A stretch of DNA of 64,000 nucleotides from Embleya sp042956465 (lineage in GTDB: Bacteria; Actinomycetota; Actinomycetes; Streptomycetales; Streptomycetaceae). Position numbers and translations under genes: made by a program. Below are positions 46,571 to 56,806 of this stretch, piece after piece (within the stretch, counting starts at the first letter, position 1; the number at the start of each line of letters is the position of its first letter). The notes below the pieces were generated by a model. That model had not been told where the DNA came from. It saw nothing but the letters and a program-made list of their open reading frames with translations, and did no database searches. The stretch spans positions 496,001-560,000 of the forward strand of contig NZ_JBIBGL010000004.1 in the NCBI RefSeq assembly GCF_042956465.1. The letters run 5' to 3'.

Positions 46571-46789
46571 ATGAGCGACAAGGCGCACGGCCGTTTCGAC
46601 CTCGTGGTCGAGGCGTATCGCCCGGGTGACGACTACCGGCTGGTGATGCTCGCCGACGGCACCTACCGGCAACTGCACAGCCGCCGGGAGCTGGACGACC
46701 TGGCCGCCCGGCTCGGCCTCGACCCGACCGATCGGGACCGGGTGGCCTGGGAGGGCGGCGACGAGTGGCCGGCGGACGACGCCGGGTGA
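46571..46789 (+). CDS. Small hypothetical protein
   Basis: 72 aa from ATG 46571 with a GGAA upstream. It is hydrophilic and acidic and opens MSDKAHGRFDLVVEAY, followed by a PGDDYRLVMLADGTYRQL strand-turn-strand and a helix rich in Arg/Glu/Leu. I do not recognise a family. It is divergent from the MMPL gene with about 230 bp between, and wobble usage looks coding. Confidence 0.6.
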   Translation: MSDKAHGRFDLVVEAYRPGDDYRLVMLADGTYRQLHSRRELDDLAARLGLDPTDRDRVAWEGGDEWPADDAG

Positions 46790-47115
46790 CGACGCCGGCT
46801 GACGGCGCGAGGTGACGGCGCGGGGTGACGGCTGAGCCCCATTCGACCGCTCGGTGTGCGCTCGGCCGCTCTCGGGACCGACTTCACACCCCGCAAGCGT
46901 GATTCGTGATCGATCCGCGTGGCGCTGCGATCCGGCTCCGGCTACGCTTCGGCGGCCGTCGGACGTGCCGGTGTGGGCCGGCCGGTCGCCGCCAGGCCCG
47001 GTGCTGCCCTCGATTTCGTCTCGTTTGCGTATCGGACCGTGCGGGGACTCCCGGCGTGCGGTGGACTCGAAGAAGCGGAACGCCCCGCCCCTGCGGGCGT
47101 GTTCTTCGACGTGGG
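46790..47115. other. Intergenic, no feature seen
   Basis: About 325 bp between the small hypothetical gene and the STAS-like gene. The first 50 bp repeat GACGGCG(A/C)GGTGACGGCG-like words. No frame looks coding. Confidence 0.4.
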
Positions 47116-47472
47116 ATGGGGGAGACAGTGGTCGACACCTGGGCCTGTGAGTGTCTGGTGGAGCAGGGCCGTGCGCGGGTGGTGGTACCGAGGACCGTGG
47201 ACGCGTCCGTCGCGCACCGGCTGCGCAAGGATCTGGTGGCGCGGATCAACGCCCTGCCCGACGACGTCGTCGAGGTGACGTTCGACCTGATGGACACGGA
47301 CGTACTGGACGAGGCGGGCGCGGCGGCGATCGCCTCCGCCTACCGACACGCCTTCCTCCTCGGCCTGCGCCCCACCTGGTGCGCCGCGGCACCGACCACG
47401 CGCGCCACGCTGATCGGGGCGGACGGCGAGCTCCGCACCGGCGAACACGCGTTGTACGCCCATCCCGGGTGA
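47116..47472 (+). CDS. STAS-domain-like protein, possible anti-sigma-factor antagonist
   Basis: 118 aa from ATG 47116; GTG 47128 is an alternative with GGGGGAG 3-4 bp upstream. The pattern ARVVVPRTVDASVAHRLRKDL, then VEVTFDLMDTDVLDEAGAAAIASAYRHAF, fits the SpoIIAA fold (strand, helix, and the conserved D-x-x-x-x-D turn). The serine normally phosphorylated at the DSSG turn is replaced (DEAG), so if it is an antagonist it may be locked in the phosphomimetic or non-phosphorylated state. Two SpoIIE phosphatases occur in the window but not adjacent. Confidence 0.65.
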   Translation: MGETVVDTWACECLVEQGRARVVVPRTVDASVAHRLRKDLVARINALPDDVVEVTFDLMDTDVLDEAGAAAIASAYRHAFLLGLRPTWCAAAPTTRATLIGADGELRTGEHALYAHPG

Positions 47473-47523
47473 CTCGCGTACCGCACACGTGCGTACGAGC
47501 ACGGTGGTCGCCGCTCCCCCGAG

Positions 47524-47599
47524 GGTTCGGGCCCCGGGGGTTCGGACCTCGATGGTTCGGGCTTCGGGGGTTCGGCCCCCCGGGGGTTCGGGCCTCGGG
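47524..47599. repeat. Five tandem GGTTCGGGCCTCGGG units
   Basis: Units beginning GGTTCGG start at 47524, 47539, 47554, 47569 and 47585, a 15-bp period with one 16. They lie between two convergent genes, just before a strong hairpin. Confidence 0.8.
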
Positions 47600-47600
47600 T

Positions 47601-47631
47601 CCGCGGCGGAGTCCGCCGGGCTCCGCCGCGG
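47601..47631. terminator. Strong bidirectional hairpin
   Basis: CCGCGGCGGAG and CTCCGCCGCGG form a perfect 11-bp stem around TCCGCCGGG between genes that end at 47472 (+) and 47660 (-). Confidence 0.7.
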
Positions 47632-47659
47632 GCCATCGGCTGCGACGAGTGGGCGCAGG

Positions 47660-48940
47660 CTACGCGGGTGACCCGGGGAAGACCTTCGCCAGGATGAGTT
47701 TGGTGAGTTCGTTGGCCGGGGCGTTGCCGTCGGGCGACTGGTTGAGGTTGACCAGGACCACGACGGTCGCGCAGGACTGCGGGTTGTACCCCACGAAGCT
47801 GTTGTAGCCGGGCAGTTGGCCGTCATGGCCGAGGAAGCCGGCGAAGTCCGCGATGGCGAGGCCGTATGTGGGCGCCCCGGGTTGGTCCGACGCGGGCACG
47901 AACTTCAGCCGCTCGCGCTGGATCTCGGGGCTGAGCAGGGTGCCGGTGGCCAACGCCGGGGCCCAGCGCAGCAGATCGTCGACGGTGGAGACCGCGGCGC
48001 CGGCCGCCCAGGCCCACGAGGGGTTCGCGTCGGTGACGTCCTTGGGATTGCCGGCCGACCAGTCCGCCCAGGCCGCTTCCTTGCCGGTCAGTACCGGCGC
48101 GGTCAGGCTCTCCACGTTCCCGATGAACTCGTAACCGTGGGCGTGCGGGAGCGGCAGTCGGGAGTCGTTCGGCAGGCTGCTCTCGGACATGCCGAGCGGG
48201 CGGAAGATGTGCTGTTGGTACAGCTCGGCGAGCGGTTGGCCGGTGAGCTTCTCGGCGATCAGGCCGAGCAGCACCGTGTTGGTGTTGGAGTAGTGGAATC
48301 CCCCGCCGGGCGGGAAGTACGACGGATGCCGGAACGCGATCGCAAGCAGCTCGTCCGGAGTCCACCGGGTCTGCGGCCGCTCGTCCAGAGTGCGGTTGAA
48401 GTCGGGATCCTCGGTGTAGTTGTACAGACCGCTGGTCATCTGGAGCAGTTGGCGGATGGTGATGTGTTCCCCGTCGGGTACGTCCGACCGGAACGCGGAC
48501 ACCGGGTCCTCCAGCGACAACCGTCCCGCCTGAACGAGTTGCAGGATGATCGTCCCGGTGAAGGTCTTCGTGATGCTGCCGACCCGCATGTGGTCCGCGG
48601 TACGCATGGGTGTGCCGTCGGCGAGGTCGCCCGTGCCCAGGGTCGTGGTCCACGTGCCCCACTCCGGGGTACGGATGGACACGATCGCCCCGGGGATGCG
48701 CAGCCGCTGCATCATCGCGACGAGTTCGGGGGTCAGCGTCTTGACGAACGACGGCACCTGCTGCGCGGATCCGGCCGGGGCATCGGATCGCACCGAGGTG
48801 CCCGACGGCGGTGCGGCGGCCGTCACGCTCAGCAGCGCCGCCACCGCCACCGCGGCGATTCGGGCACGCCTTCGGGCCGACCCGGCGCGGCGTGGACGTC
48901 GTTCGGGGATCGGGAGCTGACGCGGCAGTCGGGTTCGCAC
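47660..48940 (-). CDS. Secreted serine hydrolase, class C beta-lactamase/D-Ala-D-Ala carboxypeptidase family
   Basis: 426 aa from GTG 48940. A long Arg-rich n-region and the hydrophobic core IAAVAVAALLSVTAAA give an export signal. The penicillin-binding fold shows SxxK as SITKTF (near 125), YxN as HYSNTN (near 222) and an HxG-type third box as HDGQLPGY (near 375). The Arg-rich stretch RRRARIAAV is weakly Tat-like. Likely a cell-wall carboxypeptidase or esterase rather than a resistance enzyme. It faces an epoxide hydrolase gene, with an old inverted-repeat fragment between them. Confidence 0.9.
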   Translation of the reverse strand: MRTRLPRQLPIPERRPRRAGSARRRARIAAVAVAALLSVTAAAPPSGTSVRSDAPAGSAQQVPSFVKTLTPELVAMMQRLRIPGAIVSIRTPEWGTWTTTLGTGDLADGTPMRTADHMRVGSITKTFTGTIILQLVQAGRLSLEDPVSAFRSDVPDGEHITIRQLLQMTSGLYNYTEDPDFNRTLDERPQTRWTPDELLAIAFRHPSYFPPGGGFHYSNTNTVLLGLIAEKLTGQPLAELYQQHIFRPLGMSESSLPNDSRLPLPHAHGYEFIGNVESLTAPVLTGKEAAWADWSAGNPKDVTDANPSWAWAAGAAVSTVDDLLRWAPALATGTLLSPEIQRERLKFVPASDQPGAPTYGLAIADFAGFLGHDGQLPGYNSFVGYNPQSCATVVVLVNLNQSPDGNAPANELTKLILAKVFPGSPA

Positions 48941-49097
48941 GAGGAGTCCGTTTCTTTCGGGAGCGAGGGACCCCACACATACCTGGCCGATTCGGCCCCG
49001 GACCGATGTTGCGCCACCGGTGGGCGTGTTCGCACACCACCGCAGCGCGCGTCGAGCGCCTGCCCCCGGTCCGGTGGGGGCTACGCGCGAGATGTGG

Positions 49098-49141
49098 CAG
49101 GCGGCGCGGCCCACACCAGGATCCACCGGGCGCGGCACTAG
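49098..49141. mobile_element. Degenerate end of the inverted-repeat element, copy 3
   Basis: The stretch GCAGGCGGCGCGGCC, then CACCAGGATCCACCGG and a terminal CTAG, parallels the right end of copy 2 (4180-4223) with several substitutions. The opposite end is not recognisable. It lies 10 bp before the epoxide hydrolase start, so it may carry part of that gene's leader. Confidence 0.65.
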
Positions 49142-49151
49142 CATGCATGGC

Positions 49152-50327
49152 ATGTCGGATGCTCTGCCTCGCCCGGAACCGTTCACCTCCCGGACCGCGG
49201 CCGCGGATCTCGAGGATCTTCGGGCGCGGTTGCGCGCGACGCGTTGGCCGGACGCGCCCGAGGAGGCCGGGTGGTCGCTCGGTACCGATCTCGACTATCT
49301 CCGTGAGCTCGTCGCCTACTGGGCGGACGGCTTCGACTGGCCCGCGCAGGAGGCGGCACTGGCCCGGCTGCCGCGCTTTCGCGTCCCGCTCGGCGGGCTC
49401 GGGATCCACTTCGTGCACGCTCGGGCCGTCGCACCGACCGGGCCCGTGCTGCCGCTGGTGCTCGGCCACGGCTGGCCGGACTCGTTCTGGCGGTACACGA
49501 AGGTCGTCCCGCTGCTCACCGATCCCGGCGCGCACGGCGCCGATCCCGCCGACGCGTTCGACGTGGTGGTGCCCGACATGCCGGGCTACGGGTATTCCGA
49601 CCGCCCCACCGGCGCCCCGCTCGACTCGATCGCCGTCGCCGGCCTGTGGGCCGAACTCATGGACGTCCTGGGCTATCCGCGCTTCGGCGCGGCCGGTGGC
49701 GACATCGGCAGCCATGTCAGCCGTTACCTCGCCCTCGACCACCCCGACCGGGTCGTCGCCGTGCACCGGACCGACGGGGGCGTGCCCCTGTTCACCGGGG
49801 ACCCGGCGGAACTCACGCCCGAGGAACGCGCCTGGATCGAGAGCGTCGCCGTCTGGGGCGGTGCCGAGGGCGGGTACGCCGCGATGCACCGCACCAAGCC
49901 GCAGACCGCCGCCGTCGGGCTCAACGACTCGCCCGCCGGTCTCGCCGCGTGGATCGTCGAGAAGCTCCGGGCCTGGAGCGATTGCGACGGCGTCGTGGAA
50001 CGGTCGTTCACCCGGGACGAGATCCTCACGAACCTCACGCTGTACTGGTTCACCGGGACGATCGGCTCGTCGATGCGCATGTACCACGCGAACTCCGCGA
50101 TCCCGCCCGCGCAGCTCGCCCGCCGGGTGGAGGTACCGTCCGGCTTCTCGCTCTTCCCCGGTGACATCGTGCGCCCGCCGCGGGCCTGGCTCGAACGTAC
50201 GACGAACCTCGTGCGGGTGACCGAGCCCGCACGCGGCGGGCACTTCGCGGCGTTCGAGGAGCCCGAGTTGTACGCCGAGGAACTGCGCGCGTTCTTCCGG
50301 CCCTACCGGGCGGCGATGACGCGGTGA
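49152..50327 (+). CDS. Epoxide hydrolase (EHN-type alpha/beta hydrolase)
   Basis: 391 aa from ATG 49152. An N-terminal EHN domain (DLEDLRARLRATRWPDAPE, about 20-38) precedes the hydrolase fold with LGHGWPDSFW (oxyanion), the nucleophile Asp in GGDIGSHVSRY and the His in RGGHFAAFEEPEL. Typical members hydrate epoxides to diols in the cytoplasm. An ATG 9 bp upstream (49143) is possible. No pathway genes lie alongside. Confidence 0.9.
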   Translation: MSDALPRPEPFTSRTAAADLEDLRARLRATRWPDAPEEAGWSLGTDLDYLRELVAYWADGFDWPAQEAALARLPRFRVPLGGLGIHFVHARAVAPTGPVLPLVLGHGWPDSFWRYTKVVPLLTDPGAHGADPADAFDVVVPDMPGYGYSDRPTGAPLDSIAVAGLWAELMDVLGYPRFGAAGGDIGSHVSRYLALDHPDRVVAVHRTDGGVPLFTGDPAELTPEERAWIESVAVWGGAEGGYAAMHRTKPQTAAVGLNDSPAGLAAWIVEKLRAWSDCDGVVERSFTRDEILTNLTLYWFTGTIGSSMRMYHANSAIPPAQLARRVEVPSGFSLFPGDIVRPPRAWLERTTNLVRVTEPARGGHFAAFEEPELYAEELRAFFRPYRAAMTR

Positions 50328-50448
50328 CGCCCCGGCGGTGTGCCGGCACCGCACACCGCGCACCCGGAACGGGCATCGCGAGCGCGCCGACCCGGGATCC
50401 CTGCTCCCCCGCACCGGAGCGGCCCGCGCTGCCCACTCCCGGCGCGTG

Positions 50449-51123
50449 TCAGTGGAGGGCCGTGACGACCGCGCGGTCGCGGGGGCCGGACAGGGGGCCT
50501 CGGTAGTTGATCGTCGCGGTGGTCGCGTCCCGGAAGCCGGCCTCTTCGGCTTCGTCGGCCAGGGCGAGGGCGCACAACCAGGAGAAACCGGGAACGTCCG
50601 GGCCGGTCCGGGCGTCCGGGTCGACGTGGAGCGGGTCGTCGGACAGGACCAGGCTGCCGATGCCGGGCTGCGACCAGGTATGGAAACGTTCCAGGGCCGG
50701 GCCCAGACCCCGGGTGTACCGGTGCAGGTCGCCGGCCAGGCCGTCGGCGTAGACGACGGTCCAGGCGCGGGTCGGCGGCGTCCACACCAGGACGTCCGCG
50801 CAGACGGCGTCCACGCCCTTGCGGTGGGCGAGGTCGACGGCCTCGGGCAGGGCGTCCACGGCGAGCACCCGGTGGCCCGCGCGTACCAACTCGGCCTCGA
50901 CCATCGCATTGCCGCAGCCCAGGCTCAGCAGCGCGGAGTCGGGGCGTCCTCGGTCCAGCAGGCGTGCCAGATGGGCGACCATCCAGGTCCGGTACTCGGG
51001 ATCGCAGGTGGCCGGGGTGATCGAGTCGCCCACGGCGCGGCCGACTTCCCATGCCTGGTAGCGGCTGGGGCGGCCGTCGGGGGTCGCGGCGTAGTGGGCG
51101 CGCAGCGATTCGAGGTCGGTCAT
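50449..51123 (-). CDS. Class I SAM-dependent methyltransferase
   Basis: 224 aa from ATG 51123 with GAGG 7 bp upstream. Motif I is LLSLGCGNAMVEAEL (about 70-84), the acidic loop VLAVDALPEAVDLA follows, and post-motif residues are in TWTVVYADGLAGDL. The length and lack of extra domains fit a small-molecule or protein methyltransferase; the substrate is unknown. The last 40 residues include DATTATINYRGPL. Confidence 0.85.
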   Translation of the reverse strand: MTDLESLRAHYAATPDGRPSRYQAWEVGRAVGDSITPATCDPEYRTWMVAHLARLLDRGRPDSALLSLGCGNAMVEAELVRAGHRVLAVDALPEAVDLAHRKGVDAVCADVLVWTPPTRAWTVVYADGLAGDLHRYTRGLGPALERFHTWSQPGIGSLVLSDDPLHVDPDARTGPDVPGFSWLCALALADEAEEAGFRDATTATINYRGPLSGPRDRAVVTALH

Positions 51124-52172
51124 CGGTGCCTCGGATTCCTGGCAGGCGTCCGGTCGCCGCACGGCGGCCGGACGGGCGGGCGGGATCGGGCCGGCGGTGC
51201 GGTGGGGTGGGCGACCGCGGTGATTCGCTTCCGCCCCACACCTGCTCCCGTCCCGCGGATCACATCATGGGCGGCCACACCCGACGACGACGCACCGATG
51301 CCCGGTGTCGCGTGTGCATCCGTGCCCGACCGCTCGGCCCGCGACGCACGCCGCGGACGGAGTGCGGAGGCACGAACGGGGCGCGTCCTCGTGGGAACGT
51401 ACGCCCTTGGACCTCACGGCGAGCCGGTCGGCGGTCCGCCGCGCGCTCCTGGTGTTCGACGTCCCCATGCAGCCGATTGGAGCGTAGGAGACCCCTCGAC
51501 CACATGCAACGCACGTGCAGCAACTTGCCGATGTCAAACGCTGATCCGAGCCCGATTCCGTCGGTGGCGACGGCACCGGTCGGGCGCCCGTCCGTTCCGT
51601 CTCGGGGGCGTCCCGTCCCGGTCGTGCGCACACGAAGGGACCTTCGCCGGAACCGACCGGGCCGAACGGCTCTGCCCGACGTTGCGGACGGGGAGCAGAG
51701 TCGGGCGTGCGGGCCGGCCCAGCGGGCAGGCTCCGGTAGCCACGGGTCGAACCCGATCGACGTCGCTCCGTGCGCACCCATGATCGGCCCGGCCGCCGTA
51801 CCCATCGCCCGGGAAGGCGGCCGGGCCCAGGGCCGCCCGCATCCGCGCTGCGCCGCGTTGCGTCGGTGGCGGGCCGCCCCCGTCGTTCCTGCCCCGCCCG
51901 GCGCAACTCGCCGTCGCCTGGGTGCGTTCGCAACGTGCCCGTCCCACGAGGTCGACCCGGTCCCGGCGGCAACCGGCCGTTGGGCCTGTGGGATCGGGTC
52001 GGTCGGCCCTGGTCTGGGCGTCGGGCGCGCGGAAGGCTGAGGTCAGGGTCCGGGAGAGCAGACGCGCGGTCGAGCGCGCGGGGCGTCGGGCCCGGCGTCG
52101 ACACGAGGGAATCGACCGGCACGAGCCCGTCGGCCCCGTGTCGGCGCCCGCGCGGGATTCGAGGGTTGAGAC
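51124..52172. other. About 1 kb without a supported gene
   Basis: Several long open frames exist on both strands but none has consistent wobble bias, a good start or a recognisable motif. The sequence is Arg/Pro/Gly-rich in every frame, as expected for non-coding high-GC DNA. A decayed gene cannot be excluded. Confidence 0.45.
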
Positions 52173-52646
52173 ATGAGCGAACACGCCGTGATGAAACGCC
52201 CCCTCGGGCGCCACGAGGCACTGGAGCTGATGGCGAGCGCGGGGGTGGGACGCGTCGTGGTGAGCGAGGGCGCTCTTCCGGCCGTGCATCTGGTGGCGTT
52301 CGCCCTCGACCGGGAGTGCGTGGTGTTTCGGGCTCCGACCGACTCGCCCCTCGCGAAGGCCGCGCTCGACACGGTGGTCGCGTTCCAGGCCGACCGCATC
52401 GACCGCGCGGCGCAAACCGGTTGGACGAGTACGGTGACGGGCCACGCCTCCCGGGTCCGCGATGCCTCCGCCGTCGCGCACCTGGATCGCCTGCTCCCCG
52501 ACATCGACGGCGACGGCGCGGAAACGGTGTGGATTCGGGTCACCACGGAATTCGTCACCGGACTCGTCGCCGAACGCCGGGACCACACCGGGAGGCCCGC
52601 GGGACCCGACCTTCCCTACGCCCGGAAGCCACCGCCCGTGGCCTGA
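52173..52646 (+). CDS. Pyridoxamine 5'-phosphate oxidase-like FMN-binding split-barrel protein
   Basis: 157 aa from ATG 52173, with GAGGG 7 bp upstream. The order LELMASAGVGRVVVSEGALPAVHLVAFALDRE, VVFRAPTDSPLAKAALDTVVAFQAD, then a GWTSTVTGHASRV strand fits the actinobacterial split-barrel family that binds FMN, F420 or haem. The catalytic role is unknown; relatives are often stress or dormancy genes. It is followed by a 250-bp leader region with a riboswitch but is not itself under it. Confidence 0.87.
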   Translation: MSEHAVMKRPLGRHEALELMASAGVGRVVVSEGALPAVHLVAFALDRECVVFRAPTDSPLAKAALDTVVAFQADRIDRAAQTGWTSTVTGHASRVRDASAVAHLDRLLPDIDGDGAETVWIRVTTEFVTGLVAERRDHTGRPAGPDLPYARKPPPVA

Positions 52647-52719
52647 CGCACCAGGCCGGTCGCGGTCGCCGGGACCGGGTCGGCTGGACTTACTAGGACG
52701 TCCGACTATATCGTCTTCA

Positions 52720-52872
52720 ACAACAAGGTCCGCGGTGCAGGGAAGTCGGTGCGAATCCGACATGGTCCCGCCACTGTGACCGGGGAGTGCGCTGCCGCAG
52801 CACCAAGCCACTGGCGAAGGCCGGGAAGGCGGGCATCGTGCGTAGATCCGGAAGTCAGGATACCGGCCGCGG
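52720..52872 (+). promoter_or_regulatory. Cobalamin (adenosylcobalamin) riboswitch
   Basis: Signature segments occur in order: GGTGCAGGGAAGTCGGTG, GCGAATCCGAC, GCCACTGTGACCGGGGAGTG, AAGCCACTGG, GGGAAGGCGGGC and GGAAGTCAGGATACCGGCC. These are the core of the B12 aptamer. With ligand it normally hides the ribosome site or terminates transcription of the gene below. The next frames are a 26-codon ORF (52896) and then mmsA (53084). Confidence 0.95.
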
Positions 52873-52895
52873 GTATATCCGTGTTGTCCACGAGG

Positions 52896-52976
52896 ATGGA
52901 GCAAACACGCATGACACCGGTCTGCGCACCCGCCCCGGATGATCCTGCGAACGTCGAACCCACCAGGTTTTCCTGA
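52896..52976 (+). CDS. Tiny ORF directly below the riboswitch (leader peptide or remnant)
   Basis: 26 codons from ATG 52896 (second ATG 52911, with GAGGATGGAGC upstream). The peptide ends PANVEPTRFS and then a stop. It matches no B12-regulated protein I know. It could be a leader peptide that senses the riboswitch state for mmsA, or the stub of a lost cobalt or B12 gene. Coding is uncertain. Confidence 0.35.
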   Translation: MEQTRMTPVCAPAPDDPANVEPTRFS

Positions 52977-53083
52977 CCACTTCGACGTCGACCCGCCCGG
53001 GCAACCACGCGCACCCGCGCCGACGTTGCGTGGTCGGGTCATGCCCCGCCTCCGGATCGCACCTGACGAGAGACAGGTCGTTC

Positions 53084-54583
<1,500 letters not shown>

Positions 54584-54587
54584 CCCG

Positions 54588-55730
54588 ATGACCGCACTCA
54601 CCGACGACCAGCTCGCGATCGTCGAGACCACCCGGGACTTCGCCCGCGAACACCTCTCCCCGCACGCGATCGAATGGGACCGCACCGGCCACTTCCCCGT
54701 CGACGTCCTGCGCAAGGGCGCCGATCTCGGCCTCGGTGGCATCACCGTCGGCGAGGATCGGGGCGGTTCGGGGCTGAACCGACTCGACTCCGCACTGATC
54801 TACGAGGCGCTGGCCGGTGGTTGCCCGACCATCGCCGCCTACTACTCCATCCACAACATGGTCGCCTCGATGATCGACCGGCACGGCACGCCGGCGCAGC
54901 GCGCACGCTGGCTTCCGGGTCTGTGCTCGATGCACGACCTGGCCAGCTACTGCCTGACCGAGCCGGGAGCCGGCTCGGACGCCGCCGCGCTGACCACCCG
55001 CGCGACCCGCGACGGCGACGACTATCTCCTGCACGGGGTCAAGCAGTTCATCTCCGGCGCCGGATCCTCCGCGGTGTACGTGGTGATGGCGCGCACCGGA
55101 GCGGACGGCGCCGACGGGATCTCCGCGTTCATCGTGGAGGACGACAGCGCCGGGCTGTCCTTCGGACCGAACGAGCGCAAGATGGGCTGGCATGCGCAGC
55201 CCACCCGCCAGGTGGTCCTGGACGGCGTGCGCGTGCCCGCGACGCACCGACTCGGCGCCGAGGGCGACGGGTTCAGGATCGCGATGGGTGCCCTCGACGG
55301 CGGCCGGATCGGCATCGCCGCGTGCTCGCTGGGCGGCGCACAGGCCGCGCTGGACGCCGCCGTGCGCCATCTCACCGACCGTGCGGCGTTCGGCTCGCGG
55401 CTCATCGACGCGCAGGCTCTGCGCTTCCAACTCGCGGACATGGCAACCGAGCTCGAAGCGGCCCGCACGCTGGTGTGGCACGCGGCCTCCTCGCTCGACG
55501 AGGGCGATCCCAGGGCGTCGCAACTGTCCGCGATGGCCAAGCGGTTCGCCACCGACACCGCCTTCTCGGTGGCCGACCGCGCGTTGCAACTGCACGGCGG
55601 GTACGGCTATCTCGCCGACTACGGCATCGAGAAGATCGTGCGCGACCTGCGGGTGCACCGCATTCTCGAAGGAACCAACGAGATCATGCGCGTGATCGTC
55701 GCGCGCGGACTGATCGGAGCGGCCCGATGA
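54588..55730 (+). CDS. Acyl-CoA dehydrogenase, probable isobutyryl-CoA dehydrogenase
   Basis: 380 aa, standard ACAD length; oxidises a short branched acyl-CoA with FAD and passes electrons to ETF. Motifs are CLTEPGAGSDAAAL, MGWHAQPTRQVVLD, LQLHGGYGYLADY and the Glu-bearing RILEGTNEIMR near the C-terminus. The operon (mmsA before it; hydrolase, mmsB and hydratase after it) points to the valine pathway, hence isobutyryl-CoA. ATGA overlap with the next gene. Confidence 0.92.
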   Translation: MTALTDDQLAIVETTRDFAREHLSPHAIEWDRTGHFPVDVLRKGADLGLGGITVGEDRGGSGLNRLDSALIYEALAGGCPTIAAYYSIHNMVASMIDRHGTPAQRARWLPGLCSMHDLASYCLTEPGAGSDAAALTTRATRDGDDYLLHGVKQFISGAGSSAVYVVMARTGADGADGISAFIVEDDSAGLSFGPNERKMGWHAQPTRQVVLDGVRVPATHRLGAEGDGFRIAMGALDGGRIGIAACSLGGAQAALDAAVRHLTDRAAFGSRLIDAQALRFQLADMATELEAARTLVWHAASSLDEGDPRASQLSAMAKRFATDTAFSVADRALQLHGGYGYLADYGIEKIVRDLRVHRILEGTNEIMRVIVARGLIGAAR

Positions 55731-56806
55731 CCCCCACCCCCGAGCAGGACCCGGTGCAGACCCACCGGCAGGCGGCCATGGGCCGGATCGTGCTGAACCG
55801 GCCCAGGGCGCTCAACGCGCTCACCCACGACATGGTTCGGCGGATCGACGCCGCGCTCACCGCGTGGGAACACGACGACGGCGTACGGCTGGTGGTGATC
55901 ACCGGTGCGGGCGAGCGCGGCCTGTGTGCGGGCGGCGACATCCGCGCCATCCACGCCGACGCCGTCGCCGGCGGCACCGCGAGCCTGGACTTCTGGCGCG
56001 ACGAGTACCGGCTCAACGCCCGCATCGCCCGCTACCCCAAGACGTACATCGCCGTCATGGACGGCATCGTGATGGGCGGCGGGGTCGGCATCTCCGCGCA
56101 CGGTGCGTTGCGCATCGTCACCGAGCGCTCGACGGTCGCCATGCCGGAGACCGGAATCGGGTTCGTTCCCGACGTCGGCGGCACCCACCTGCTCGCCCGG
56201 GCTCCGGGCGAGTCGGGCACGCACCTGGCGCTGACCGGCTCCTCGATCGGCGCCGGCGACGCCATCGCCTGCGGCCTGGCCGACCACTTCGTGCCCTCGC
56301 ATCGGCTCGACGCGGTGATCGAGGCGCTGGCCACGCGCGAACCGGCGGAGGTCGTCGCGCGGTTCACCGAGCCGGCCCCGGCCGGCGAACTCGCCGAGCG
56401 TCGCGCCTGGATCGACTCCTGCTACGCGTGCGACACCGTCGAGGAGATTCTCGAACGCCTCCAGGGCAGCGGGGAACCGGCGGCGAAGCAGGCCGCCGAG
56501 CAGATCCGTGCCAAGTCGCCCACCGCGCTCAAGGTGACCCTGGCGAGCCTGCGCCGGGCTCGCGAACTCGGCTCCCTGGAGGCCGTGTTGGAGCAGGAAT
56601 ACCGGGTGTCGAGCGCGGCGCTGAGCGCGCCCGACCTGGCCGAGGGCATCCGTGCCCAGGTGATCGACAAGGATCGTGCGCCGCGTTGGTCGCCCGCGAC
56701 GCTGGAGGCCGTGGGGGCCGAGGACGTCGCCCGCTTCTTCCGGGCGCCGGCCGAGGGTGCGTCGAGCCTGGAACTCGCGTCCGCGACCTCGGAGGCCGGC
56801 CGATGA
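55727..56806 (+). CDS. 3-Hydroxyisobutyryl-CoA hydrolase (crotonase family)
   Basis: 359 aa, the length of HIBYL-CoA hydrolases rather than simple hydratases (about 260). Motifs are LNRPRALNALTHDMV, GAGERGLCAGGDIRAIH (oxyanion), GIVMGGGVGISAHG and MPETGIGFVPDVGGTHLLAR with the catalytic Glu, plus a C-terminal SPTALKVTLASLRRA. It releases 3-hydroxyisobutyrate for MmsB. ATGA overlaps at both ends show tight translational coupling. Confidence 0.92.
   Translation: MTPTPEQDPVQTHRQAAMGRIVLNRPRALNALTHDMVRRIDAALTAWEHDDGVRLVVITGAGERGLCAGGDIRAIHADAVAGGTASLDFWRDEYRLNARIARYPKTYIAVMDGIVMGGGVGISAHGALRIVTERSTVAMPETGIGFVPDVGGTHLLARAPGESGTHLALTGSSIGAGDAIACGLADHFVPSHRLDAVIEALATREPAEVVARFTEPAPAGELAERRAWIDSCYACDTVEEILERLQGSGEPAAKQAAEQIRAKSPTALKVTLASLRRARELGSLEAVLEQEYRVSSAALSAPDLAEGIRAQVIDKDRAPRWSPATLEAVGAEDVARFFRAPAEGASSLELASATSEAGR

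Noticed and set aside
51265..52221. 318-codon minus-strand frame in the 1-kb gap
   Set aside because: Arg/Pro/Gly-rich throughout, no domain, and it runs into the FMN-barrel gene.
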